A stretch of DNA of 64,000 nt from Acanthosoma haemorrhoidale (GCA_930367205.1 OV884015.1:107758509-107822508), one strand, 5' to 3'; shown: positions 23,341-35,625, counted from the stretch's first letter. A program made the numbers and translations. Notes: generated by a model from the letters alone, not told the origin.

Positions 23341-24394
23341 TCATTCTCCATGATATACGATAGTGTTCTCTTATTTATAAGTTCAAATGTTACCGTTTAA
23401 AACGAAATATAGATACATTGTGTTGCTTAAATTTGTACAAATTGTATATATTCTATGAAATAAATTGTTTATAGAAAATCACTTCAGCCAAAATATTTTT
23501 CCAAAATTTAAATGAAGCTATTCACGACCTCTTATTACTATTGTCAACGAATTATGCCATTTATTTAAAGGTGTTTATTATTTTCATTATTAGAAACCTC
23601 ATCGTCATATTTCAAGGTATATATACTGAGAATTTCAGTTCAAAAGAATCACCAAACGAGATCGGCTTCCTTGGATGTATAAAAAGTAGAGCCTCTTCCT
23701 TCTGGCTCGGCATAAGGACAGTTAATATCAGTAAAATGGAAGAAGGTATTAATAATTTCACTTGACTAAAAAATAACATAAAAATTATAAATCACTAAGA
23801 GTGAAGACTGAAGTAAAGACAGAGGGGACGTTCCCTCGTTAGGTTATACGAAACTTAAATTCGGGTTCTCTGTCGTTAGTGGAAATAATTCGATCCAACG
23901 AAGCGAAAAGGAGACGATTGTTTGAAGTGGCTTAATTAAAGGGTTACTTGTGGGGGGGGATCTTAAGGTAATTTGAAGGGCAGTTTGAGAGGGCTGCGGT
24001 CTGCTGATTCAATGTTGACTGCTAGTTCTCATCAGACAGTTGTTCCTACCTCTTGTTACAATGTTCCTTTCTAGCACCTCTTCATATGTGAAAAATATCT
24101 CTTATGTTTGGATCGTATCAAACACAACAGATGATAACCAAACAAAGGGGTGAGGTCCATGACTCGTCAGTCGGTCTCATTTAAAAAAAAGTACTTAAGA
24201 ATATGGTGAAGAGCCCACTGGCTCATATGGTTTCAGCTATCAAAAGATGTATTATGGATTAGGGGTCAGAGTAAGGTTTTTTAATATTTTACTGGTTGTG
24301 GCTTACTCGTGAATATAATGAAAACGTTTAGTTCATTTTCTTCATGTGTAGATAGACTCTTTCAGCAGCAGAGAATTCGTATGGGGAAATGGAC
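23341..24394. other. Intergenic sequence
   Basis: There is no recognisable gene or repeat. A 74-codon frame at 23541-23765 lacks motifs and is treated as chance. Confidence 0.5.
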
Positions 24395-24402
24395 CACACT
24401 TG

Positions 24403-24475
24403 TGCAGGTTAGCTCGGTTGGTTTGTCCGACTGGACAAGATCTAGGGTTCAAGACCCTGCCGGTAGAACATCCTT
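24403..24475 (+). repeat. tRNA-derived SINE head
   Basis: An A-box-like TTAGCTCGGTTGG (24409) and a B-box-like GGGTTCAAGACCC (24445-24457) are spaced as in a tRNA. The B-box folds as a T-arm (TAGGG/CCCTG). The anticodon arm is distorted and no good acceptor stem closes, so this is not a working tRNA. It looks like the RNA polymerase III promoter head of a SINE whose tail continues to about 24540. Confidence 0.55.
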
Positions 24476-24800
24476 ATCGTAGGGTTACCTAAAGTGAAAC
24501 CCACTAAGTCAAAATTCTCGATTTTCGGCCTACTTCATTCATATATAATCATCGAAATTCATATAACCCACAAATTCTTATTATTAATTTATTTTAAATG
24601 GTAAATTTGATGTAAGTACCAATGAAGTTAAAAGAAAAAAATCTTGGATTTCTCAAATTTTTACAAAACCCGTCGATCTTAGAGTTCTTCGGCTCATAAA
24701 AGCATGTCTGCCTGCAATGTATTTTTTATTTTGAACACTGTGTGGCCAAGTTGTTTTTAACGTTGCCATGTGAACGTATTATTATTTTCTTTAATTAATA

Positions 24801-25678
24801 GGGGCACCGGAAAGTAATGTTGTATTTGTTTTTTACATTAAAGTCAACAAATAAATTTTTAACAAGTTTTTGTTTTTAATCAATGATCTAATGACCATCG
24901 TTATCAGCAACCTTTAGCTATCTAGTGTGCAAATTTTCAACGCCGAATTGATGAAAATCAATAGGGTTGTGTGCAAAATATCCGGAGATAGCACTTTGGA
25001 CATCATGTGAATTTTCAAATTTTTAGTGATCGGAATTAATGGAAATCCGATGGCGCAATATCGGGCGAGTATGGTGGGGGAGGCTGGAGATGAAAAATGG
25101 GTCCTCTAAGATAATCCAAAAATCTCTCTCCGCATGAATCGGCACGAAGTACAGCTAAGCCAGGTTTACACTCCAAAAAGGCGCTTTTGTGTGTTTGGTG
25201 GAGTATTCGCGGGGTCGTTCATCGCTGATACCTGGAAAAACTGTGAGTGCAGATCTTTACAGTGAACAATTGGATCGAGTAAATCAATTTTTAATTGAAA
25301 ATTGCCCAGCGATTGTCAAAAAAAAAAAGGCGTTATTCTGCAACACGATAATGCAAGACCCCACTGCGCCTATTTTTTCCGTAAGAACCCTGGAAAAAAT
25401 TAATGAATTGGGGTAGAGGGTATTGCCTCAACAACCATACTCGCCCGCTATTGGCAAAATATTTCAAAATTTGGATGATGTCCAATATGCCATCTCCAGA
25501 TATTTTGCTCAAAAACCAATTGATTTCGATCGATCAGGCATTAAAACTTTGCACACTAGATGGCAAAAGGTTGTTAATAACGAGGGTGATTAGTTCATTG
25601 TTTAAAAACAAAAACTTGATAAAAATTTGTCTGTTTGAATTTAATGTAAAGAAAAACGACATTACTTTCCGGACCCCC
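24801..25678 (+). mobile_element. Mariner derivative with inverted-duplicate left arm
   Basis: TA flanks both ends (24799-24800 and 25679-25680), and the termini start GGGG(C/T)-CCGGAAAGTAATG. The right half encodes the mariner transposase C-terminus on the plus strand: PGKTVSADLYSEQLDRV from about 25230, the catalytic LQHDNARPH near 25340 in a shifted frame, VLPQQPYSP, and FFAQKP-like and TRWQKV blocks. The left about 285 bp (24801-25085) is a diverged inverted copy of the right end (about 25428-25678), including transposase 3' coding sequence. This gives a fold-back structure. The N-terminal half with the DNA-binding domain is gone, and frameshifts and stops make it inactive. Confidence 0.82.
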
Positions 25679-25689
25679 TAATAGTTTAA

Positions 25690-26615
25690 TTAAAATAATA
25701 TCATAGTTGATTGAACAGATAAGGGTACATGGATACAACAAAATATAAATTACACTCTATTAAAAAGTGCTTGGTTTTTATGTAGCATCACAAACAAGAA
25801 TGTGATGATTGGTAACAAAAGTTTTTTTTTATATAATAGCGAAAATCAAGTAGTATATAACAGTACATAACTGATGGGTTGTTTTTTTTATCAAGAATAG
25901 TGTGTTACTATATATGCAAATACCTAAGATTTACATAGCGTGTGAAAAGGAGAGTGATGTGAACTGTTCCAAGACAAATGTCAACCGCCAACCGCTTAGG
26001 ATAAAGAAGCTGGTGTAGGAAAAAAAAGTGCGTAGTGGAACGGGTGAGATGGAAAAAAAATTGTTTTCTTTTGTATTTGGCAGAGTAATCTGATTTCAAT
26101 AATTGTAATTATCGTTTATACAATCTCCGATCGAATAAAAACAATACACTTTGACTATCATGTCGTCATTGCCTCAACAATAACAAACTAAAAAAACTAT
26201 TTCCCTACTCAAAGATCGCATTGAGTCTAATCTCCTTAGAGGCTGTATCTCGTATAAAATACCTCGTAGTTCTCATAACTGAAATTAACCATAACTAAAT
26301 AATCTATTTACAATGTCGACTAACACAACCCAACAAAAAAACTTACAGTTCTGAGCTCACAAAACATCTACTTACTAAAAAACATTGGTTTGATTTCTTC
26401 AATCAGAATCGTATACAAACAAGTGGAACCACACCCATAAACTTCAGTGAGAGAATAACTACCCGTTAGTTAGAATTCAGTGCTGTCAATAACAAAACAA
26501 ATATTCGAAACCTAAGAACAAATATTACAAATGCTAAAATAACTTCGGATTGTATCACCATAACAGAGCAAATTTTCTTGGGTATGATTCATTTCTAAGA
26601 GACTACATTGAAACT
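25690..26615. other. AT-rich intergenic sequence
   Basis: I see nothing recognisable between the mariner derivative and the following LINE fragment. Confidence 0.55.
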
Positions 26616-26618
26616 TCA

Positions 26619-27199
26619 TTATTGTGATAAAATTACAATCTGCCTCATTGGGCAATAAGTAATTGTGATGAATGTTCTCATTCGTACCATACTTACAGTT
26701 CATCATTCATACAGTGTTTTTAAACATCCAAGAGACCTCCAAAATACACATGATAAATATTTAACGAAACAAAAAACTTCTTTGTTGCGATACAATTACC
26801 ATCCGGCTGCCCCTCCCTATCAGGTGAAAGAGGATCCGGAGTCTTGGGAAGTCCCTAACGCTCTTTCCTCAGCCACTTCACTGGTCACGAGCCCGTGGAG
26901 GCCAACCAAGAGCGTGAGAGCCACAGACGCTCAGGACATGATTGGAGAAACTGGCCATTGCCAGGACTCCCACTGTCACGCATTTATAGCAGGTCACGTA
27001 GCCACTGTCGTTTTAGTCTCCGAAGAGGATTATAGGGATAAGCGGCGCAGTGTAATGACTGTGCTAGGGGATTAGGGTGATTGGATGGGTTTCGATGGAA
27101 TTTCATGAACTTGGAAGGGATGAGTTCAAAAATGTAAGGTATGGAAAGATATTTATGTAAGGTTTTGTTGCTGACGTATTAAGGGGCATTAACTATTAA
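26619..27199 (-). mobile_element. Jockey-clade LINE 3' fragment with internal rearrangement
   Basis: This is the antisense copy of the shared LINE 3' end. On the minus strand it begins near 27199 in the sequence that at 59039-59281 encodes VSNKTLHNDINIPYI, passes through the CCTCGGAGACTGAAACG region (here mutated) and ends in the 3' UTR near AATTACAATCTGCC (26631). About 70 bp near 26749-26821, starting GATAAATATTTAACG, do not match other copies and look like an insertion or replacement. The plus-strand 136-codon frame here is antisense to the LINE and is not a gene. Confidence 0.75.
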
Positions 27200-28157
27200 T
27201 TAATAGCTGATACATACATCAATATCTTATATGATATGTCAGTCTATTGACGTATGTATACACTTTTCATTCTATTCAGTAAGATATGTTTTAATAGACT
27301 GAAAATAACATTGACAGTTGAAAACCCTCGATGTGTGTAAACTAAACAGATCTTACCTATAAAATATATTCAACAACCGGTCCATTATCAGGAGAAAAAA
27401 TATTTGGTTAAATTAAAAAATAAATAAAACCAAAGACCCTAATTAGTAGATGAAAAATAAATAGAATCAAATCTGCAGAGGATTTAAACCCAGTGGCTCT
27501 GCATAAAATTTGAAAAAAAAAAAATATTTCCTTTCTTTTCCTGTTTCATTTCCCGTCTTAATTCGGACTGCAACATGCCTTAAAACAAAAACAACGAAAC
27601 CTGCTTAAAATATCTTCCTCGGATCCCTAAACGAAACGAAATTACACCCCGAGAGGGGGACGGGGGGGGAGTAAAAAAGCATGTATAGAGTAGATGGAGA
27701 GGGATTGTTGTGCCTAGACTAAGATATTATAATTTCATCCCCCCTCTCATCCCCCCGCTTTGCCGCAGTGTGCATACTACATTAGCTCCAGGCTTTTCGC
27801 CGGTCTCATCTCCCGGCCTGTCGTCTCTTTAAATAATTGCTACTCAAACAAGCTATTATATCAGCAAGAGAGTGGGCTCTTCTGTTTTTAGGCAGAATAC
27901 GTTTTGAGGCCGGGGTTAAATGAAAAGAATACATACGAAATCTTCAAATAAGCAAGCCTCAACGTAAAATTCAGTTCCATGTATAAAATATACATAAACA
28001 AATTTAAGTACATACTCGTTATCCCGGACCACCTCTTTACTCCCGCAAGAAAACACGGGCTTTTGTCGATGAGATATAAAGCCTGAAGACATATTTCTTC
28101 GAAACTTTGGTTTGAAATAACTGGACATCAATCAGTGCACCAGCATTGCTCAGAATG
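27200..28157. other. Intergenic sequence
   Basis: There is no recognisable coding sequence. A purine-rich GC patch (GAGAGGGGGACGGGGGGGG, near 27651) and a pyrimidine-rich patch near 27737-27757 are the only compositional features. Confidence 0.5.
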
Positions 28158-28159
28158 TA

Positions 28160-29020
28160 TAGGGTGTCCCAGAATTAACGCAAGATTTGAATTTGCCGCC
28201 ATTTGAGCACTAAAGTGCTGGCAACCCGAAAAAAAACAATTTGACAGCTGACAGTTTAGGGTTATTAAAAATGGAGCGTTACACGATAGAACAACTTGTC
28301 TTCTATAGTTGAACATTATCTCAAAAATAATGAAAGTTTGGCGGCCGCAGTTCGAAAATTTCATACAAAATTTGGTCGGAATAGTGTTTTGACTTCATCA
28401 ACTGTGAAGAGATTAATTGAAAAATTTAGGGACACGGGATCAGTTGGAGACACTAAACACACTGGTCGTCCAAAAACAAGCCGTTCAAATGTCAATATCG
28501 AAGCAGTACGTGAGTGTTGTTGAAAATCCAGGAACATCAATTCGGCGTCGTAAACTGGATGATAATGATATGGCCAATATGTGGTTTCAACAAGATGGTG
28601 CCACATGCCATACAGCCCATGAAACAATTCAAATAATGCATGAGACATTTCCAGGTCGTGTACTCCCTCGTTTCGTTGATCAGAATGGGTCCCCCTAGAT
28701 CTTGTGATTTAACACTATAGATTTCTTTTTATGGGGTTATAAGAAGTCGAAGGTGTAAGTCAACAAGCCCACATATACCCGTGCAACAAAAGAGGAAATT
28801 CATCGCTGCATCAACGAAATTCAACCACATTTATGCCAAATGGTCATGGCAAATTTCGACAAAAGAGTGCGTATGTGCCAACAAAGTCGTGGAGGCCATT
28901 TGCCCGATGTGTTATTCCATAAAAAACCCTATCCTATTTACTTTATAATTCAATAACAAAAATACTAAAAACTATATGTTCTATTTAAATCAAATCTTGC
29001 GTTAATTCTGGGACACCCTA
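28160..29020 (+). mobile_element. Defective DDxD (Tc1/mariner-superfamily) transposon A
   Basis: Terminal inverted repeats TAGGGTGTCCCAGAATTAAC (left) and GTTAATTCTGGGACACCCTA (right) are flanked by TA. The transposase starts at the ATG at 28271 (MERYTIEQ). A helix-turn-helix region follows (LKNNESLAAAVRKFHTKFG, then STVKRLIEKFRDTGSVGD, then GRPKTSRSN). After a frameshift near 28517 the sequence jumps from SIRRR straight to KLDDNDMANMWFQQDGAT. The region with the first catalytic Asp is therefore deleted. The second Asp (QQDGATCH) and third (SCDLTPLDF in other copies) lie about 42 residues apart. It is non-autonomous, and its ends are intact enough to be moved by a relative. Confidence 0.85.
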
Positions 29021-29462
29021 TATTAATAATTTTTAAAATACTCGTGACTGGGTCAACAATGTGCCTAAGCCTCGCAAACGTGGTCTATTGTTGTCACTTT
29101 ATAATTAAAGAAATGCTTTTGAAAAGAAGCAAACATTGCTTTTATTTAAAACATAAGTACTGTTTTACTTAAGCTTTTTAGGGACACCTAAAACATTTTA
29201 ACCAACGCTCATATTTAAATCGAACCAGTTATTTTTTCTTTGGCTTTTTAACGTAAAACAAAGTTCTTTCATGAGAGCCCAGAGGTCCGGAAGTTTTTAA
29301 TTGCATAAACACTGTCATAGAAAACAATTGAAGGGTTAATGATTATAATCGTTAAATTAATAATTTCTTCCTAATAGTATAAGATAGATTAACATATGAA
29401 ATGTCAGTTCCTCGTTTATAAGCCGAATGGAAAAAAACAAACAAAAAACCTTTAATCTCATC
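29021..29462. other. Intergenic sequence
   Basis: I see no recognisable element between transposon A and the mariner relic. Confidence 0.5.
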
Positions 29463-30140
29463 ATGTCACCCAACAAGGTTTTTTATTACTTGTTCAAAGA
29501 AACTTTTTGGCTTTGAATCAATGAATTCGAGATATGAAAAATTGTATCTAGTTTTTACTGTGAAATGTATATATTTTTTTAAATTATAGTCAGTTGGAAA
29601 CAAACTGCGTGAATATGGTGTATGTGCTAAAACATCTATTTTTAGATCACGTAATGTTTTTAAGGTATCAGACTCGGAGATTAAAACGGCAGTGGCCTCG
29701 TGACCTGCTATAACTAAGCGGTAGTGGGAGTTCTGGCAATGGCCAGTTTCTCTAATCATGTCCTGAGCGTCTGTGGCTCTCGCGCTCTTGGTCAGCCTCC
29801 GCTGGCTCTTATCCAGTGACGCGGCTGACGTAGGAGCGTGGGGGACTCCCCAAGACTCCGCTTCCTCCTTCGCATGCGAGGGAGGCAACAACCGTGTGGA
29901 CTTGGGGGGCCGTTTGTAAATATTGTATGAATGAGCGAGTGAATGATGAATTGTAAATATGGTATGAATGATAACATTTATCTCAATTACTCATTGCCTA
30001 ATAAAAGGCAGATTGTAATTTTATCTTAATAAAATTGATTGAAACCGGAAAAGGTATCAGACAAAAATGTGTTCGAGCATTGTCATGAAGCAGTATAAGT
30101 CCTCTCCTATTGAAAAGGGACTTTTTCTTTCAATTTGCCA
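29463..30140 (-). pseudogene. Mariner transposase relic split by a LINE
   Basis: On the minus strand, 30125-30063 contains LLHDNARTH, the mariner second catalytic Asp block. After the inserted LINE (29674-30050), 29661-29466 continues with LKTLRDLKIDVLAHTPYS, then FPTDYN (third Asp), and FIDSKPKSFFEQVIKNLVG, which is the mariner C-terminus. Removing the LINE and one target duplication rejoins the two halves, but a one-base frame difference remains. I saw no terminal repeats. It is an old, inactive copy. Confidence 0.8.
29674..30050 (+). mobile_element. 5'-truncated Jockey LINE inserted in mariner relic
   Basis: This 377-bp insertion begins at TCGGAGATTAAAACGGCAG, the codons for the last residues of ORF2, runs through the family 3' UTR and ends shortly after AATAAAATTG (near 30029). 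The 12-bp target duplication AAGGTATCAGAC flanks it exactly at 29662-29673 and 30051-30062. This is target-primed insertion of a severely 5'-truncated copy. Confidence 0.9.
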
Positions 30141-32985
30141 ATTTCTGAACAGTAAGAGACTTTATTATTAAAAATATGGGTCGTATTTTCGAATTTTACA
30201 AATATTTTTGGGAAATATATAATCGGAAATTTTAAATTTTAGTTGACTAAAATACAATTTCAAACTAAGTACAGTTCAGCACTTATGGTGGAATATATTT
30301 TATATTTTACTTAATGACTGTGACCATTGTTACGTATAATAATAGTAATTAGTTTCTCTCCATATGGTCAGATAAACATTTTTATCATTTGACTTTTTAT
30401 TTTATTGTAGAAATAACTGAAAATGACAGTTTAGAGCTGTCGTAATTACATTAGAGAAGAGTTGTGGAAAGACAATAAAGTTGTGTTATTTTATTGTACT
30501 ATTTCAAAATCAATTACCAGTCAAAGTTTTTGTTACATTATCACAATATATAATGTTGTACAAAACATTTTTTAATAAAGATCTTCTACTGATAGATTAT
30601 CAACTAAAATAAATTACGCTGGAAAATATGTTTTATAATGCTCACTAAATATTTTAGATGAATCGACAGTACAGCTACACTTTATTCAAATTTAATTTCG
30701 TTTACAGTATCATTAAAAATAAAAAAATTAAATTGAGTTTATATTAAATTGAGTCTAAAACAGAAATTCGTTGATATCCCAAAAAAAATGTTTAAACATT
30801 TCAGAGGCAAGGCATTAATAAAAATATAGATTACTCATTATACCAAATATGTATCCTTTGTTTATATCGTATCTTGGTACATGCGTAAATTTGAAAATTT
30901 AATTTATAATAAATTAATCTTCGATAGAATAGAAAAATGTACAGATGACCCTTGCACTAACTAATATGATCTATAATATAACATTATATATTATAATAAG
31001 TACCTGCTATGAAGACATGAGAAACGAGTCACGCTCCTCTAAGACTTGCTAGTTAATAATAATACTGTTTGACTGGAGCCTCGTAGACAGAGTTCAAAGA
31101 TAACACTAATACTAGCACGGCATTAAGGCACATAATAATATTATTTACTTATTTAATACAAGTATATAACATAGGCCAACAACATGGGACATATTTAAGT
31201 CTACGCTCCATAACCTTCGGACGTGAGATAAGAGGTTTGTCAGTAGTCAACATTTATAGCTTTCCCGTATTTTTTTTTTAAATCAGAAATATTTTTGTTT
31301 TCACCTGTGTGCCTGTCTGTTCAATCACATGAAATTAATTAAATACTTTTAGATATTTACCATATTGAGTAGAATATCAAATATAATATCTTATTTCCCT
31401 GATAATTAATGTGTATTTTTTAAAGTCCTTAAAACACATCTTCGCAACTTCAACTCAACTTTTGTTTTACTTAGAGAGTTCATATCATGAACGTTTATCT
31501 ATTCCCCGATGATGCCGGTAAATTACAAAGTATCATATTATAGTTACTTAATTACTTGGTAATTAAAACATTCGTAAGTGGGTAGTAAAATTAATGATCT
31601 TGGCGTTTTTGTTAATAATGTCGAATTCTTTTTTGTTTAACTTTACTTTAAAAAGTTGAAACCGTCATTAAAATTGTGCTACAACTTTAACTCAACCAGT
31701 AATTCCTAGAGGAACAAAATGTTGCTTGGTAGTTAAATTCGGTGGACAAATAATACTACAGATACAAGTAATGTTATGAAAAATAAGTGTCAATATGGAA
31801 TTAATTAATTGATTACTGAAATTTTTTTTTCTTTTTCGCGTATCGTATTTTAATAGCCAATCGATGCTTTCGATTTGAGGAGTAATAAGATTTATAATAT
31901 ATTATTGGTTAAGTGGACTTTAATATCAGAGCAACATATGATTGGATTAATAAAAAATTTATTTTAAACAGCTGCAGCGTTGGTTACAAATTCTCATGTA
32001 AAATATCAATCAATGTGATTCGAAATCGATTAAATAAAATTTGAGAAACCAATCAAGCAGGAGTAAGATATTTGTAAGCCTTAATCGGATAATCCTGCAC
32101 AGTTAACTATTTTTTTCACGTCCAAGGTAAATGAAATGTATACCTCTAAACAGAATAACAGATGTAAATGCGTAATATTGTTAAATATTTACTAAACCCC
32201 TCCTTTCAGAGGTCTGGACCTCAAACGAGGTTTCCCCACAACTACGTGAAGCGTACGTACGTCGCCTATAGTGCGCGTATTCCGGTACAATGGGATTGCT
32301 GAACTCAAACTACAAGAAAAACAAAATCTCATCTTATTATCTACTATTTATAATTTCTTTGCTCACTAGTTAATTTTTTTTTTTTTTTAAATATTTACTA
32401 AACCACTGCGAAAAAAATGGAATTGTACGTAATTTTCCATTTTATCTCTTAAACTATATCATCATAGTTTCTGAAACTAATAAAACTATTGAATAAAAAG
32501 TAAATTGAAAGCGGTTCTAACAAAAATAAATATAAATGACATATATTTTTAGCTCGTAAATCATTTTCTTTTCAAATCCTATTGAAATTACTATTGCAGT
32601 AGATCCGGTCAACTCACAGTCCGAACCTTAAGAGGTCATATTATGTGTTTTTCTTTTAAGTTTGAAAAAACAGTGAGGTATATATATTGTATTAATTTCA
32701 ACAAGACAACAAACAAGATAGCTATTTATTTTTATTTTTACATACAATTAGAATGCTTGGCACTTGGAGACAACGAGCATGTACAATATAATTGTATAAT
32801 GCATAGTTTCTGATTGGCTGCCTACTTCCAGAACTTTTTCTCCCGTTTTCCAGGTAAGAAGACCTCCAGAGGACAGGTTAGTTCTTGGGCGTACATTAAT
32901 TTCTTTTCTATTCCTCATTTCCTTCCGAAAACTGCATTTTAGTCCTGTCACCTTATTTATTATCAGATTCATCAAACCTTATTGC
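30141..32985. other. AT-rich intergenic sequence
   Basis: About 2.8 kb hold no gene-like frame. 30415-30500 is the inverted partner of 19925-20015. A GC-richer patch at 32210-32290 (CGTACGTACGTCGCC) is unexplained. Confidence 0.55.
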
Positions 32986-32987
32986 AA

Positions 32988-33973
32988 AGGGTGTCCCAGA
33001 ACTAACTCAAAATTTGAATTTGCCACCATTTGTGCAGTAAGTGGTGGCAACCCTAAAAAAAACAATTTGACAGCTGACAGTTTAGGGTTAGTTAAAATGG
33101 AGCGTTACACGATAGAAAAACGCGTCTTTATTTTTGAACATTATCTCAAAAATACTAAACGTTTGGCGAACGCAGTTTGAAAATTTCATACACAATATGG
33201 TCGGAATAGTGTTTTGACTTCATCAACTGTGAAGAGATTGATTGAAAAATTAAGAGAGGCTGGATCACTTGGAGACACTAAAAACACTGGTCGTCCAAAA
33301 ACAAGCCGTTCAAATGTCAATATCGAAGCAGTGAGTTTCACTCAGCAATTCAAATAAGAATATTATGCCCCAAAAATGAGGACTAACAATTAATTATTCA
33401 ATGACTTTATTTTCCTTTTTGTGTCAGTATTTGTCATCGCAGTTATCCTATAAACTTGATTTGAAGAGTAATTAAATTTTCTAGTAAATAAATAGATTGA
33501 ACTGTCAACTCCATAACAAAGGCAAAAAATAATTTACAGATTTATGAGGAAATTTTGAACTGAAATATTAAACGCTTTCCCTGCAAGAGACATTTCCAGG
33601 TCGTGTACTCTCTCGTTTCGGTGATCAGAATTGGCCCCCTAGATCGTGTGATTTAACACCTTTAGATTTATTTTTATGTGGTTATTTCAAACAAAGGTGT
33701 ATGTCAACAAGCCCACATCCACCTGTGCATTAAAAGAGGAAATTCAACGCTGCATCAACGAAATTCAACCACATTTACGCCAAATGGTCATGGAAAATTT
33801 CAACAAAAGAGTGCATATGTGCCAACAAAGTCGTGGAAGCCATTTGCCCGATGTTTCATTCCATAAATAACCCTATCCTATCTACTTTATAATTCAATAA
33901 AAAAATAACCAAAAAATACTTAAACCTGTGCTTTTTTTTTAAATCAAATCTTGCGTTAATTCTGGGACACCCT
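32988..33973 (+). mobile_element. Defective DDxD transposon B with filler
   Basis: This is the same family as transposon A. The left end AGGGTGTCCCAGAACTAAC and right end GTTAATTCTGGGACACCCT match it. The transposase ATG is at 33097. The N-terminal helix-turn-helix half (STVKRLIEKL, GRPKTSRSN) is broken by a stop (TGA near 33178) and ends near 33331. About 250 bp of unrelated sequence (33332-33583) follow, and then the C-terminal end resumes with ETFPGRVLSRFGDQNWPP and SCDLTPLDLFLCGYF, carrying the third Asp. The deletion endpoints differ from transposon A, so the two decayed separately. I did not see a clean TA duplication. Confidence 0.82.
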
Positions 33974-34312
33974 TTATATCTATTACCTCTCCTCATCTCA
34001 TCCTATCAGAACACTCGTAGTTAAATTAATTTCTAAAGTGTTATCATTGACCAGGTGCTGTATACAGGGGCCGAGATATCCAAGCGATGAGAGAGCGCCC
34101 GAGCAATCACCAAGAAGAGCAGAGAGCACATGGCGACGAAGAGCAAGGAACTGGAATCTAAATGCTAATGAGACGTGTTGAATTGTTAAACAGAAAGTCC
34201 AAGAGGTGTTTAGCCAACAAGTTCCTGATTTATATGGAAATCCGGACAGTAGCCCCCCAGGCAAACAATTAGAACTCTCAACTTTCAACTTGAGAGCCCT
34301 TTTTAAATGTAT

Positions 34313-34335
34313 TTCTCTCTCTCTCTCTCTCTCTC
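34313..34335. repeat. (CT)n microsatellite
   Basis: This is an uninterrupted CT run followed by TATATA-rich sequence. The open frames across it are low complexity and are not called. Confidence 0.9.
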
Positions 34336-34520
34336 AGTATATATATACACGCTATATATATATTCTTTGGCTTCGCATTATCCGTCCTTGGGTATTGTTC
34401 CCTTCTCCTTACCTCCTCTCCGGCTGGAACTGGAGACAAATCCCCTTCTTCACTCACTTATTTACAGAAGTAAATATGTTTGTCTTTGGCCTCTCTTCTG
34501 TTAACACTCACCTCTCGAAC

Positions 34521-34620
34521 GAGAATTTGCACCCACGATAATAGCTGTCATAATGATACAATATATCATTAATCAAGATTGATCCAATATCTAGCTGGGC
34601 GCTCTACCAGCTAAGCTACA
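34521..34620 (-). repeat. Degenerate tRNA-like SINE head
   Basis: The minus strand reads TAGCTTAGCTGGTAGAGCGC, a good tRNA D-arm and A box (34608-34619). About 75 bases on it reads GGTGCAAATTC, a weak B box (about 34522-34532). The interval is too long and unpaired for a functional tRNA. Confidence 0.35.
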
Positions 34621-35160
34621 ATGCATCGAGTGACCCAATTTGAATTCTTTTCAGCGAAACTCTAAAAGATTACGCAATTGCTCCAAATCGGGAACGAGTA
34701 ACCTGCTTGCTAATCTTTTTTTTTTTGCTAACTGTTAATTGTTTATAATTATAAAAATTTGTCATGAAGACTATAATAAATTACTAAATATCTACCCTTC
34801 TCCGCTCTCTCCATAACGCTTAGTCACGACATTCAGTCGCCTGGTCTACCGTGCAGGTCATCCATGCTCGGCGGATGACTCAAGACATGTTTTTTATGTA
34901 TATACAGTGTTTCTATAGAAAATTTATGTTTATGTGTGTGTCAAAATATATATTGTTGTGATATTTAGATGTTGTGAGTTTGTGATGTTGCCTTTGATAT
35001 AAACTCAAAATTAGCGGGCGTAAATGAGCGGTAAACGACGCGTGGATCACGGCTATGAAGGGATAAACATTATTTGTTGCCCTTATATCTAATATTAATA
35101 GTTACCATATAAATAATATCAAGAATTAAATATAAATATTTTTTATGTATATTATATATA

Positions 35161-35205
35161 CCACCCCTCCCGCATCGATGGCAACAGACTGTCGGGGAAA
35201 AATTA
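35161..35205 (+). repeat. Short conserved repeat, inverted partner of 51252-51291
   Basis: The 40 or so bases from CCACCCCTCCCGCATCGATG to GTCGGGGAAAA recur in inverted orientation at 51252-51291 with no mismatch that I can see. Weaker similarity extends on both sides (TTAGGATAA against TTAGGTTAA). The flanks are AT-rich, so this GC-rich core stands out. The family is unknown. Confidence 0.75.
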
Positions 35206-35469
35206 GGATAATAATTAGTAATAATAATAATAATTGTAAATTTTAAGTTTAGTTTTAACATCGTAATTTTGTCACAGACGTGCTTATATGTATATTAAAT
35301 TCATGAATACATTTGTAATTAAACGATTTTCCTTTTATATTAACAAGAACCTATCAATCGCAGATTTAAATTAAACAATATAGATAAAAATTGGAACAAT
35401 ATATTTCCTCAATATGCCGATTAACGTTTACTTAAAATGCAATAAGGAAAAACTAACATAAATCAACCT

Positions 35470-35625
35470 TCGACCCTTATTCTTGTATTATCAAGGGAAA
35501 TCACGTTCTTTACGGTGACTTGTTTAAGACGAGCCCTAAACAGGCGTCCGTCTTTTCCTTTTACAACATCGGTCAAAAAAATAATGCGATTCGTTACTTA
35601 TATCGCTTCTCCCGAAGGACATAGA
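35470..35625 (-). pseudogene. Possible retroelement integrase C-terminal remnant
   Basis: The minus strand encodes FLTDVVKGKDGRLFRAR followed by LKQVTVKNVISLDNTRI and a stop near 35470. The V-x-GKDG-x-RAR pattern resembles the C-terminal beta-domain of BEL/Pao or gypsy integrases. There is nothing diagnostic upstream, so this is a weak call. Confidence 0.3.

Noticed and set aside
24403..24475. Functional tRNA gene
   Set aside because: The anticodon arm and acceptor stem do not form properly; only the promoter boxes are tRNA-like.
26665..27075. 136-codon plus-strand frame
   Set aside because: It reads antisense through the Jockey 3' end. The same antisense frame recurs at 43719-43994 because the repeat recurs.
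29466..29891. 141-codon minus-strand frame as one protein
   Set aside because: It is a chimera of LINE antisense and mariner coding sequence across the insertion junction.
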